Of a DNA stretch of 64,000 bases, positions 43,813 through 52,803 are shown in pieces (positions within the stretch are counted from its first letter, which is position 1; the number at the start of each line of letters is the position of its first letter). The notes beneath the pieces are model-generated. The model searched no databases and was not told where the DNA came from. It was given only the letters and a program-made list of their open reading frames with translations. The position numbers were made by a program, and so were the translations under genes. Location: the NCBI RefSeq assembly GCF_003667825.1, contig NZ_CP033043.1, forward strand, positions 3,970,001 to 4,034,000, in the 5' to 3' direction. Origin of the DNA: Metabacillus litoralis. GTDB lineage: Bacteria; Bacillota; Bacilli; Bacillales; Bacillaceae.

Positions 43813-43962
43813 ATGGATCAAAGAAACAATGAAAAAAACAATGAACATTCATACAAGGGAAAAGTATACAAAAGAAAATCAGAAGCTTTTTCAGAATATA
43901 ATATTAACCTTCCTGAACAACCCCTTCCTCAACCTAAGGATTACGAAGAAATTGAATATTAA
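43813..43962 (+). CDS. Small hydrophilic protein, 49 aa
   Basis: A short gene with AGGAG 9 bases before its ATG, ending at TAA 43960-43962 just ahead of a strong terminator. The product (MDQRNNEKNNEHSYKGKVYK..., ending PQPKDYEEIEY) is rich in Asn, Lys and Glu with a Pro-rich tail, and is probably disordered. I know no family. It is divergent from the desaturase gene. Confidence 0.65.
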   Translation: MDQRNNEKNNEHSYKGKVYKRKSEAFSEYNINLPEQPLPQPKDYEEIEY

Positions 43963-43970
43963 AAACTAAC

Positions 43971-44011
43971 AAGGCTGAATGCATAACGTTCTCCTTTATG
44001 CATTCAGCCTT
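43971..44011. terminator. Bidirectional terminator between the 49-aa gene and nasF
   Basis: 16-bp stem AAGGCTGAATGCATAA/TTATGCATTCAGCCTT between convergent genes. Confidence 0.9.
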
Positions 44012-44014
44012 ATA

Positions 44015-45445
44015 TTAGATTAGAGATAACTCCATATTTAATTTTGCAGGAAGTCCGTGCTTTAAAACTGCGTCTAATGCTTCATCATTTTCACAAATTA
44101 TTTCTAGTGATTGTTCATTTTCTTGAGAGAACATGTTTTCATGAAATTTTCCATTTATCCATGTTTCCACAGCATCTCCCGAAGTAAAAACAATCGATGT
44201 AAGTTCAGCATCTTCAATAGATCGTTTTATAATTGAATCGTATCTTTGATCAATATAGGATTGATAAATACTTAGATAGTCATATTCTTTATAGGTAGAA
44301 TCTAAATTTAGCTTTCTCATAGCTGTTATTTCAGGGCCAACAATAAGAAGATTTTCTTGACCAGGCATCTCCAAGCTAGGGTATAATCCCAATAATTCTA
44401 ACTGGTTTAAAGCTGTTTCATTTTGACAGCAAAGCTCTGCACGAATCTGGCGAATATCAACTCGATGCCTTTTCAACTGATTGAAAAAGGCAGTAACTGC
44501 TTGGGAAGATAAAAATAAAATCGACTTATATGAGGATAGTCTCCCCAATAATTCACTATCTACTTCGTTCTCTGTTACCGTCCATTTAGGACATTCAATC
44601 ACATCTGCACCCTGATTTCTTAAGTTCTGAGCATTGCTTTCTTCTTCGACACTTCCTCGAACATATAAAATTTGTTGACCAAATAAAGGCTGATTTTCAA
44701 ACCATTTTACTTTGTCTCTTGTTTCCACAATATCGCCAACTAATGTAATGGCTGGGTTTTGAATTTTTTCTTCTCGCACTTTTTCAACAATAGTAGAAAG
44801 AGTGCCTACTACACTTTGCTGTCTGCTCCATGTTCCCCACCTAATAATGATCACTGGGGTATCAGGTGATTTACCGTGAAGCACAAGATTTTCACAAATA
44901 TGCTCCAGGTTTGAAATGCCCATATAAAAGGCAATTGTTTGAACGCCTCTTGCTAAGCCTTCCCAGTCAATATTTGGTTTACCTTCTTTTGATTTATCAT
45001 GGGCAGTAACGACAGCGAATGATCCTGCATAATCTCGATGTGTTACTGGTATACCAGCATATAGAGGAGCAGCAATACCAGATGTGATGCCGGGGACGAT
45101 TTCATATGGCACATTTTGCTCTGCCAAAACCTCGGCCTCCTCACCTACTCTACCAAAAACACTTGGGTCTCCGCCTTTTAATCTAACAACGGTAAAGCCA
45201 GCTAATGCTTTCTCTGCTAAAGTTGCATTGATTTCATGCTGTCTCATAAAATGACGAGTAGGCAGTTTCCCACAATAGATTAGCTCACAGGTAGGTGGTG
45301 CGTATTCAAGCAGCCTTGGGTTTACAAGTCGATCATAAAGAATAACATCTGCCTTCTTGATCGCTTCCATTCCTTTTACAGTGATTAATTCCTGATCTCC
45401 AGGACCCGCTCCGACTAGATACACCTTTCCAATGCTCATTCCCAT
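44015..45445 (-). CDS. nasF: Uroporphyrinogen-III C-methyltransferase with C-terminal HemD-like domain (NasF type)
   Basis: Makes precorrin-2 for siroheme, the cofactor of the nitrite reductase encoded just upstream. Residues 1-245 are the SUMT domain (VGAGPGDQELITVKG, VVRLKGGDPSVFGR, GITSGIAAPLYAGIPVTHRD). Residues about 255-476 resemble a degenerate uroporphyrinogen-III synthase (SSQAVTAFFNQL...), matching the ~480-residue NasF of B. subtilis. GGGGGAG precedes the ATG. It is the last gene of nasD-nasE-nasF, 137 nt after nasE. Confidence 0.93.
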   Translation of the reverse strand: MGMSIGKVYLVGAGPGDQELITVKGMEAIKKADVILYDRLVNPRLLEYAPPTCELIYCGKLPTRHFMRQHEINATLAEKALAGFTVVRLKGGDPSVFGRVGEEAEVLAEQNVPYEIVPGITSGIAAPLYAGIPVTHRDYAGSFAVVTAHDKSKEGKPNIDWEGLARGVQTIAFYMGISNLEHICENLVLHGKSPDTPVIIIRWGTWSRQQSVVGTLSTIVEKVREEKIQNPAITLVGDIVETRDKVKWFENQPLFGQQILYVRGSVEEESNAQNLRNQGADVIECPKWTVTENEVDSELLGRLSSYKSILFLSSQAVTAFFNQLKRHRVDIRQIRAELCCQNETALNQLELLGLYPSLEMPGQENLLIVGPEITAMRKLNLDSTYKEYDYLSIYQSYIDQRYDSIIKRSIEDAELTSIVFTSGDAVETWINGKFHENMFSQENEQSLEIICENDEALDAVLKHGLPAKLNMELSLI

Positions 45446-45582
45446 CGTTACTCCCCCTACCTTTTTTATGATTTTAAAGTAAGGGCTCTATCCAACCTAA
45501 CCTTACTTGTTTCTCGAAACTCCATTGTTAATTTATCCAACTACTATACTTTAGATTTTCACAATAAGCTAGAGCGTCTTTA

Positions 45583-45906
45583 TTAAACTAACAGAAAAAC
45601 CTCTCCGTCATCAATGATTGTTTCATAAGTTTTCACACAACCAAAATCTGGTTCCTGTACAACACCATCTTCAAGGCAAATTTTCCAGTCATGCATTGGA
45701 CAAAATACGTGTTCACCGCTGACAATTCCTTCACTTAACACGCCGCCTTTATGTGGGCATTTATTTTCTATAGCCTTTATTTTCCCATTTGATAACTTAA
45801 AAACAGCAACCTCTTTATCTTCCTCCAATTTGACCGTTTTACCAACTCGCTCTGGTAACTCTAGAAATGCTCCTACATACACCTTCGTTTTGGTTAGTTC
45901 CTTCAT
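45583..45906 (-). CDS. nasE: Nitrite reductase (NADH) small subunit
   Basis: Rieske-type small subunit of 107 residues. Iron-sulfur ligands are Cys50-x-His52 (CPHKGG) and Cys69-x2-His72 (CPMHDW), retained here, unlike in some NirD homologues. The ATG at 45904-45906 is eight bases from GGGAGG; a TTG two codons earlier is a poorer choice. It sits between nasD and nasF, forming NasDE with the large subunit. Confidence 0.95.
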   Translation of the reverse strand: MKELTKTKVYVGAFLELPERVGKTVKLEEDKEVAVFKLSNGKIKAIENKCPHKGGVLSEGIVSGEHVFCPMHDWKICLEDGVVQEPDFGCVKTYETIIDDGEVFLLV

Positions 45907-45945
45907 GTCCAAGTCCTCCCTGACAAAATATTCTGTATTTTCACC

Positions 45946-48354
45946 CTATAAAGATACTGTTTCAAATAACTCTTTCTTTGTTTTCTGGTCTTCAATAATT
46001 TCTTTCCAAGGATCTTTATAAACAGATAATGTTTCATCCATGCGAGCATTTAACTCAGCACGTTTCTTTTTATCATCTAAAACAGATTGGACATGGTCTA
46101 AGCCAACGCGTTCGATCCAAGCAGAGGTACGTTCTAAATAGTTTGCTGTTTCGCGGTAATATTGTAGATAAGCACCTGTAATTTCCATTGCTTCATCATC
46201 TGTTTTCACTTTGTAAAGTAAATCTCCACCACGTACGTGGGTACCACCGTTACCACCAACATAAATTTCCCAGCCTCCATCAATTCCGATAAAGCCGATA
46301 TCTTTAAAGCCTGATTCTGCACAGCTTCTTGGGCAAGCAGATACAGCCATTTTTACTTTATGAGGTGTTTGCAAACCTTCAAACTTCTTTTCTAAACGAA
46401 TGCCTAAGCCCATTGAGTCTTGTGTTCCAAAGCGGCAGAATGTTTCTCCAACACATGTTTTTACGGTACGTAGTGATTTTCCGTAAGCATAACCAGAGTT
46501 CATATCAAGATCTTGCCATACTTTCGGTAGATCATCCTTTTTAACCCCAAATAAGTCAATACGTTGACCACCTGTTACTTTTACTAATGGAATCTCATAT
46601 TTTTCAACAACATCGGCAATCCGACGCAATTCACTTGCATTTGTCACACCGCCGTACATTCTAGGAACAACAGAGTAAGTGCCGTCTTTTTGAATATTTG
46701 CATGCATGCGTTCATTAACAAAGCGTGATTCTCTTTCATCCGCATAGCCGGTTGGGTTAACCATTGCTAAATAGTAATTAAGCGCCGGGCGACATTTTGA
46801 ACAGCCCTCAGATTTCCATTCAAGGACATTCATTACCTCTTTAATATGTGTTAAGCCTTTTGCTTTAATTTCTTCTACAACTTCATCTCTTGATAATGTT
46901 GTACAGCCACAGATTGCTTCTTTTTGGGCAGCTGCATCAAAGTCAGAGCCAAGTGTATATTGTAAAACATCCGCGACCAATGGTTTACATCCTCCACATG
47001 AACGAGATGCACTCGTACAGCCTTTAATCGCATCAACAGTTGTACAACCCTTTTCTTGGATGGCCTGAACAATTGCACCCTTTGAAACTCCATTACATCC
47101 ACAAATGATTTCATCATCCGGCATGGAAGCAACAAGGCTTTCTCCAGCTTCTTCACCAATTGGTTGTAAAATACTGATTTTTTCTGTATCGGAAATATCT
47201 GCACCTTTTTTTATCATCGAGAACAGTCGACTGCCTTCTTTACTATCTCCAAATAAGACAGCACCAACGATTTTATTCCCTCTTAGCACAATTTTTTTGT
47301 AGATTCCATCTTGTTCATCAAAGACTTTTAAGGACTTTTTATCATCACCTTCCATAAAGTCGCCAGCCGAGAACACTTCCACTCCGGAAACCTTTAGCTG
47401 TGTTGATAGGACAGATCCTTTATATCCATCTGTTTGTTCACCACAAATATGTTTTGCCAACACTTTTCCTTGTTCATATAAAGGGGCAACAAGTCCATAT
47501 GGAATGCCATTATGTTCAGCACATTCACCAACGGCATATACATTCGGAAGATTGGTTTGTAAAAAGTCATTTACAACGATTCCTCTATTTGTTTCAAGCC
47601 CACTTTCACCACCAAGGGCAATATTTGGTTTAATTCCAACAGCCATAACAACTAAATCTGCCTCAAGTTCACTTCCATCTTTAAACCTTAAGCCTTCTAC
47701 ACGTTCATCTCCGTAGATTTCAGCAGTTGATGCTTCTAGTAAAAAGTTCATTCCCTGCTTTTCTAACTCTTGCTGAAGCATCTTACCGGCTGTATGATCT
47801 AGTTGGCGTTCCATTAATGTTGGAGCAATATGAATGACAGTTACATCCATTCCAAGATTTAATAAACCACGAGCCGCTTCTAAACCTAATAATCCTCCAC
47901 CGATAACGGCTGCTTTTTTGTATTTTTCAGATGCATCAAGCATGATGTCTGTATCTTTAATATCACGGAAGGCGGTCACACCTTCTTTGTCCGCACCAGG
48001 AAGAGGTAGGATGAACGGAACAGATCCTGTTGCTATAATAAGTTCGTCGTATGGGACAACTCGTTTCTTATCTGAGTAGATGACTTTCATTTCTGAGTCA
48101 ATTTTCGTTACTGTTTCACCGGTATAGAGTGTGATGTTGTTTTCTTCGTACCATGCCCAGTCATTAAGCGTGATATCTTTTACTTCTGTATCTCCTTGTA
48201 AAACCTTTGATAATAAAATTCTATTATAGTTTGGGTGCGGTTCTGTTCCAAAAATCGTGATGTCAAATGAATCTTGGGATATTTTTAGAATTTCCTCAAT
48301 TGCTCTTACTCCGGCCATTCCATTTCCTATTAGTACAAGCTTCTTTTTATTCAC
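45946..48354 (-). CDS. nasD: Nitrite reductase (NADH) large subunit
   Basis: Reduces nitrite to ammonium with NADH. The 802 residues contain FAD and NAD folds (GNGMAGVRAIEEI; GGGLLGLEAARGL), and two BFD-like [2Fe-2S] modules (CGCNGVSKG...CGGCK, then CGCTTLSRD...CSKCRP). A sulfite/nitrite reductase domain has siroheme/4Fe-4S cysteines 634, 640, 674 and 678 (CVGETFC, CPRSC). The start is GTG 48352-48354, with GGGGAGG eight bases upstream. A perfect TnrA box lies 67 bp upstream. Confidence 0.96.
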   Translation of the reverse strand: MNKKKLVLIGNGMAGVRAIEEILKISQDSFDITIFGTEPHPNYNRILLSKVLQGDTEVKDITLNDWAWYEENNITLYTGETVTKIDSEMKVIYSDKKRVVPYDELIIATGSVPFILPLPGADKEGVTAFRDIKDTDIMLDASEKYKKAAVIGGGLLGLEAARGLLNLGMDVTVIHIAPTLMERQLDHTAGKMLQQELEKQGMNFLLEASTAEIYGDERVEGLRFKDGSELEADLVVMAVGIKPNIALGGESGLETNRGIVVNDFLQTNLPNVYAVGECAEHNGIPYGLVAPLYEQGKVLAKHICGEQTDGYKGSVLSTQLKVSGVEVFSAGDFMEGDDKKSLKVFDEQDGIYKKIVLRGNKIVGAVLFGDSKEGSRLFSMIKKGADISDTEKISILQPIGEEAGESLVASMPDDEIICGCNGVSKGAIVQAIQEKGCTTVDAIKGCTSASRSCGGCKPLVADVLQYTLGSDFDAAAQKEAICGCTTLSRDEVVEEIKAKGLTHIKEVMNVLEWKSEGCSKCRPALNYYLAMVNPTGYADERESRFVNERMHANIQKDGTYSVVPRMYGGVTNASELRRIADVVEKYEIPLVKVTGGQRIDLFGVKKDDLPKVWQDLDMNSGYAYGKSLRTVKTCVGETFCRFGTQDSMGLGIRLEKKFEGLQTPHKVKMAVSACPRSCAESGFKDIGFIGIDGGWEIYVGGNGGTHVRGGDLLYKVKTDDEAMEITGAYLQYYRETANYLERTSAWIERVGLDHVQSVLDDKKKRAELNARMDETLSVYKDPWKEIIEDQKTKKELFETVSL

Positions 48355-48420
48355 TCGATTTTCCTCCCCTTGGAAAGTTTCCTCAACTATATCACGGCTA
48401 AATGATACATTTAACATACA

Positions 48421-48437
48421 TGTTAGGTTTTCTAACA
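48421..48437. promoter_or_regulatory. TnrA/GlnR box upstream of nasD
   Basis: TGTTA-GGTTTTC-TAACA is a perfect match to TGTNA-N7-TNACA and a near-perfect palindrome, 67 bp before nasD. Confidence 0.85.
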
Positions 48438-48684
48438 TGATTTTGTTGGAATTAGTTTGAAAAGTATTTATTGAACCCTTTAAATTCGGTCACCTATCAT
48501 TAATCATTGATTTGCAAAATTCTAGAGCAAGGAAACTTTTAAAAATAAAAAAACACATCTCTTTCAACTGATTAAAACCTAACCAACGGTGGCCTAATCC
48601 CCTAAAAAAGTGTGTTAATTTGTGAAATATATCCTTTAAATAGAAAAAGATAACCAATATACATACTGGTTATCTTCAAAAAGT
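48438..48684. other. nasD promoter region and terminator of the chemoreceptor remnant
   Basis: AT-rich; it must contain the nasD promoter. It ends in a minus-strand terminator, AAGATAACCA/TGGTTATCTT (48650-48677) followed by TTTTTC, that belongs to the remnant gene at 48685. Confidence 0.6.
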
Positions 48685-48825
48685 TTAAGCATTATCCGAC
48701 TTTAAGGTAAACTCTGCAAGTAAAGCCAGTTCTTGTGAGTTTCTAGCTATCTCCTGAATGGTTGCAGAAAATTCTTGGATAGCACCGGCTTGGTTATCTG
48801 TTAAAGCATGGATATCCTTATTCAT
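48685..48825 (-). pseudogene. C-terminal remnant of a methyl-accepting chemotaxis protein
   Basis: An in-frame 46-codon stretch encodes LTDNQAGAIQEFSATIQEIA followed by RNSQELALLAE. This is the final helix pattern of MCP signalling domains, which normally follows several hundred residues of sensor and coiled coil. No other part of an MCP is in the preceding 80 nt or the neighbouring genes. Its own terminator is preserved. An ATG happens to open the fragment, without a convincing ribosome site. Confidence 0.7.
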
Positions 48826-48906
48826 TTAATTGTAAAAGTAGCTTTTGAATATTATTTGTAATTCCATATATAAGGGGAACTCGTCTAATATTTTTAAGTC
48901 TAACTA

Positions 48907-49380
48907 TTAGTTAGAAGATGCTTTTTGCAGAAAGTACCTTTCATAAACCACTTGAAAACCGTATAACAAAAAGGTTTTTATTAAAAATACAAGTGATAAT
49001 TGAAATTTTGTAAGTCTCACTAAAGATACATAACCTATTTTCTTAAACCACTCTATTCCGAAGTAGGTAAAAACTGAATCAACTAAAAGGTTAATGAGTA
49101 GATAAAGATTAAATTTTCCATAAGTATATTTTAATATCCAGAGTGAACCTACTAAAAACGGACCAAAAATTAATGGCAATTCCGCAATTACATTAGGTCG
49201 AACATTGAAAGGAAACCACCACCATTTTTTCTTTTCAGCGAATCGACCTTCTGCAACTAGATAAAGGCTCATGAATAAGGCGGCAGGTAGAAATCTTTTA
49301 AAAGTTAAGCCGCGAAGTAGGGGGACACTCAGCCAAGGCAAAATGGTCATAAGGATCATTAACAAATTTAGTTTTTTCAC
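48907..49380 (-). CDS. Membrane protein of the CBO0543 type
   Basis: The 157-residue protein has four or five membrane helices and the recurring aromatic motif FAEKKKWWWFPFNVRPNVIAELPLIFGPF in two parts around residues 48-76. That motif is characteristic of the uncharacterised CBO0543 family found in Clostridia and Bacilli. Its start is GTG 49378-49380 with a distant AAAGGATG. Function unknown. It sits within the segment separating the nas blocks. Confidence 0.7.
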   Translation of the reverse strand: MKKLNLLMILMTILPWLSVPLLRGLTFKRFLPAALFMSLYLVAEGRFAEKKKWWWFPFNVRPNVIAELPLIFGPFLVGSLWILKYTYGKFNLYLLINLLVDSVFTYFGIEWFKKIGYVSLVRLTKFQLSLVFLIKTFLLYGFQVVYERYFLQKASSN

Positions 49381-49533
49381 TTTAGTTTTTTACATCCTTT
49401 TCATTAATTGATAGACATATCCTTCCCGGTTCTGGAAATTATATGAGTGTTTAAGAAAAGGGTATATTTAAAAGGATTCGTTATTCTACAGTAACTTTCC
49501 ATGAAATGACTAGGGCTATAGATCGAGATAAGT

Positions 49534-50319
49534 TTACTGTTTATACAACCATTTTTCAAAAGGATAGAAAGGTTTAACAAGAGAACATATGGCTTCCTGA
49601 ACAGTCGAAAATGAGCTGATTCCTGCTATATTGATATCTAATTCAAGAGCAATTACAGCCAACTCAGGACGCATGCCTGAAATGATACATTTCACCCCTA
49701 ACATGGACATCACATTGGTGATTTTAAAGAGTATATCAGCTACTAGATGATCTAACTTATAGATTCCTGAAAAATCAATAATGATACATTCTACATTGCT
49801 CTCTTTTACTTTAATTGGGACATGATTAATTAAATAGGTTGCTCTACCTTCATCAATTGATCCAACTAAAGGGAGGACTACAACACCTCTGAATAGAGGA
49901 ACAAGGGTAGTTGCTAACTCATTTATTTCTCTTACTGTTTCTATATTTCTTTTCTCAACTTCCCTTTTTTCGGTAATATCTTTTATTACGCTTTGAATAG
50001 CTTTTGTATCTCCAATTTTTAAAGGGTGACAATACAATTCGACTTCAACCTTTGTCCCATCCATTTTATAGACAAACTCTTCAATTACTTCTGCGGGCTT
50101 ATCATAAGCAGAGCTGATTCTTTTTGTAATTGCTTGTTTAGAAGATTCCTGAAAGATATCTAATGGATCTGCCCCTATCACTTCTTCCGGACTACATTTA
50201 AAAAAAGTGGCAGCAGCCTGATTAATATAAATAATTTTATGGTTGCAATGGATGATAATGGGATCATGTGAATAGTCTATAACTTCTTGATAATTAATTT
50301 TTGAGATGTCCTCGTTCAT
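49534..50319 (-). CDS. PAS-STAS protein, RsbR-like, without phosphorylatable threonines
   Basis: The 261-residue protein has an N-terminal PAS domain (about 8-120, with IIIHCNHKIIYINQAAATFF and VIKDITEKREVEKRN) and a C-terminal STAS domain (about 130-250, VVVLPLVGSIDEGRA, IIDFSGIYKLDH). Positions matching RsbRA Thr171 and Thr205 (34 residues apart) are Glu157 and His191. It lacks the NCRFL-type LOV Cys motif, so it is not a YtvA-type photoreceptor. It could read a small molecule or redox signal and modulate the stressosome; this is inference. The gene stands alone between nasC and the CBO0543 gene. Confidence 0.85.
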   Translation of the reverse strand: MNEDISKINYQEVIDYSHDPIIIHCNHKIIYINQAAATFFKCSPEEVIGADPLDIFQESSKQAITKRISSAYDKPAEVIEEFVYKMDGTKVEVELYCHPLKIGDTKAIQSVIKDITEKREVEKRNIETVREINELATTLVPLFRGVVVLPLVGSIDEGRATYLINHVPIKVKESNVECIIIDFSGIYKLDHLVADILFKITNVMSMLGVKCIISGMRPELAVIALELDINIAGISSFSTVQEAICSLVKPFYPFEKWLYKQ

Positions 50320-50628
50320 ATGTACGTAACACTCCTTTTCATTACACTATACGGAAGTCCTTTTAAAAAACCCCCTAGCCCCTACTTTATCATGAATAAA
50401 GTAATTATTTTCTTTAATCGGTAATTATCTTTATTAATTTATTTTCGTAAATGGTTATATTCACTTTTTCCACCTAAAGTGTTTAAGTAGGTTTTTCATG
50501 AGGAATAACTTGGCCAAGTAGAGCATCTATGGAATGTCACATCTTTTATAATGAACTTTTTACTCTAATAAGATTGAATATGGTGTAATCAAAAAAAGAA
50601 ATCGACTGTATGTCGATTTCCTTGGCAA
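50320..50628. other. Gap with promoter side of the PAS-STAS gene and nasC terminator
   Basis: 309 nt without an ORF. The distal end holds the minus-strand nasC terminator GAAATCGAC/GTCGATTTC (50598-50620) followed by seven T. The remainder is AT-rich with no recognised operator. Confidence 0.75.
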
Positions 50629-52764
50629 TTAATTAACTGGCGCAATATTCACAGCACTTACTTTAAATCCGGGCATTTTACAGGATGGGTCTAGGTCTTC
50701 GCCGACTAGCATGTTGACGTTTTGATCTTCCGCCCAATGAAAAGGAACAAATACGGTGTCTGGTCGGATGGTATCAGAGATTTTACTTCTAACTTTAATC
50801 GTCCCCCTTCTAGATGAGACGGAAACAAGGGTGTTTTGCTCAATGTTGTATTTTTTCGCTGTTTCAGGATGGATTTCTAAGTAAGATTCAAAGTTTCTTG
50901 CTGCGAGTGCAGCACTTTTTCTCGTTTGTACTCCTGTTAAATAGTGTGACATGATACGGCCGGTTGTTAAATAAAGAGGGAATTCCTCACTAGGCTTTTC
51001 TTTTGGTAATTCTGAAATATTAGACACAGGAACCATCCTTGCTTTGCCATCCTCATGAGCAAAGGATTCTTCAAATAGTCTGCTGGTTCCTCGGTGATCT
51101 AAATCCGGACATGGCCAGAGGATGCCTTGTTCTTTGCGGATTCTATCATACGTAATCCCGTAATAGTCTGCTGCTCCTCCGCGGCTTGCTTCTCTTAATT
51201 CATTAAAGATATCCTCTGCATTTTGGAACGGAAAATATTTCTCTTTTCCTAGCACCTTTGCAATCTCGCAGATAATTTGCCAATCATTCTTTGCTTCACC
51301 TGGACATGGACGACTTGCTTCCCTTAACGTTACACGTCCTTCAAGATTTGTCATCGTGCCCTCATCTTCTAGATAGGATGAGGCAGGGAGAATTAAATCC
51401 GCAAGCTGAGCAGTTTCTGATATAAATATATCAACAGCTACCAAAAACTTTAACTTCTTTAATGCTGCTTTCACAAAATTGGCATTTGGATTAGAAACAA
51501 CAGGATTAGAACAGACGAGTAGCATACCCGTGATATCACCATGATTGATTTTCTGAAACATTTCATATGCTGATACTCCCTTGCCAGGAAGTTCATCCTT
51601 ATCGATCCCCCATACTTTGGCTACATGTTCCCTGTGCTCCTCATTTTCAATTAATCGATATCCAGGAAGCTGATCTGCTTTTTGTCCATGCTCACGCGCC
51701 CCCTGTCCATTTCCCTGCCCCGTAATCGCTCCATATCCAGAGTAGGGCTTTCCGATTTTGCCTGTTGCAAGTAAAAAATTCAATATATTACGGACAGCCG
51801 CTGTTCCATCAATTTGCTGTTCTACTCCTCTAGCTGTAAAAAGCATCCCAGATTCTTCTTCAGCAAATTTTATTGCCGCTGTCTTCATCTGATCGACCGG
51901 AACTCCTGTCATCTCAGCAATTTCGCCTAGAGATAATGTATTCACGTAGCTTCGCACTTCCTCAAAACCTGTTACTCGTTCTTTAACAAATTCTTCATCC
52001 ACCAAGCCTTCATCAATAATAACCTTTAATAATCCGTTAGCTAGTGCCGCATCCATTCCCGGTTTGACCATAAGATGCAAATCAGCAAGTTGTGTTGTTG
52101 GTGTTTCTCTTGGGTCAATCGCAATAATATAAGCACCATTTTCTTTTGCTTTTTCAAAATAAGGCATGATCGTTGGCTGGCATTCAGCAATATTTGTTCC
52201 TGCCAAGATTATCACTCGAGTAAACGGTACCTCTTGTAATGAGTTGGTAAGACCTCGATCTAACCCAAATGTTTGATTGGCTGCAGTAGCTGCTGCTGAC
52301 ATACAAAGACGGCCATTGTAATCAATATATGGCGTTTTTAGTGCTACCCTTGCAAATTTCCCTAGCAGATAGGCTTCTTCATTTGTGATCGATGCACTCC
52401 CATAAATCGACAAAGCCTCATGTCCATCCACTGCTTGGATTTCCTCAAACTGCTTTTTAATATGTTGAAGGGCTTCGTCCCATGTAATTCGAACAAATTC
52501 TCCATCCACTTTCAGTAATGGATGCAATATTCGATCCTGATGGAACGGATGCTGATGGGCATTCATTCCTTTAATACATAATCTTCCTTGTGAGGTTGGG
52601 TTATCTTTCCCTATTGTTTTATACGTTTTTCTTGATACGATCGACTGCTCAATCAATTGCATTTTACATTGCATACTGCAAAATGGACATTGAGTATCAT
52701 ATACTTTTTCCGTTTGGACCTCTTGTTGCTTTGTCCTGAAATACTTTAATAATAAATCGGTCAA
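50629..52764 (-). CDS. nasC: Assimilatory nitrate reductase catalytic subunit
   Basis: Molybdopterin enzyme reducing nitrate to nitrite in the cytoplasm. The 711 residues have the N-terminal [4Fe-4S] motif with Cys26, Cys29, Cys33 and Cys63. Next come molybdopterin-binding segments (YGSASITNEEAYLLGKFAR; GTNIAECQPTIMPYFEKAK) and the C-terminal dinucleotide domain (LTTGRIMSHYLTGVQTRKS). It follows B. subtilis NasC end to end. It begins TTG 52762-52764 after AAGGA; no in-frame ATG is nearby. 40 nt after nasB, with a terminator behind. Confidence 0.96.
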   Translation of the reverse strand: MTDLLLKYFRTKQQEVQTEKVYDTQCPFCSMQCKMQLIEQSIVSRKTYKTIGKDNPTSQGRLCIKGMNAHQHPFHQDRILHPLLKVDGEFVRITWDEALQHIKKQFEEIQAVDGHEALSIYGSASITNEEAYLLGKFARVALKTPYIDYNGRLCMSAAATAANQTFGLDRGLTNSLQEVPFTRVIILAGTNIAECQPTIMPYFEKAKENGAYIIAIDPRETPTTQLADLHLMVKPGMDAALANGLLKVIIDEGLVDEEFVKERVTGFEEVRSYVNTLSLGEIAEMTGVPVDQMKTAAIKFAEEESGMLFTARGVEQQIDGTAAVRNILNFLLATGKIGKPYSGYGAITGQGNGQGAREHGQKADQLPGYRLIENEEHREHVAKVWGIDKDELPGKGVSAYEMFQKINHGDITGMLLVCSNPVVSNPNANFVKAALKKLKFLVAVDIFISETAQLADLILPASSYLEDEGTMTNLEGRVTLREASRPCPGEAKNDWQIICEIAKVLGKEKYFPFQNAEDIFNELREASRGGAADYYGITYDRIRKEQGILWPCPDLDHRGTSRLFEESFAHEDGKARMVPVSNISELPKEKPSEEFPLYLTTGRIMSHYLTGVQTRKSAALAARNFESYLEIHPETAKKYNIEQNTLVSVSSRRGTIKVRSKISDTIRPDTVFVPFHWAEDQNVNMLVGEDLDPSCKMPGFKVSAVNIAPVN

Positions 52765-52803
52765 GGCACATCCATCCTTTTTTCAATTAATCTTTAAAAC
52801 TAG

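Noticed and set aside
49534..50319. Blue-light LOV photoreceptor of the YtvA type
   Set aside because: The PAS domain lacks the Asn-Cys-Arg-Phe-Leu flavin-adduct motif.
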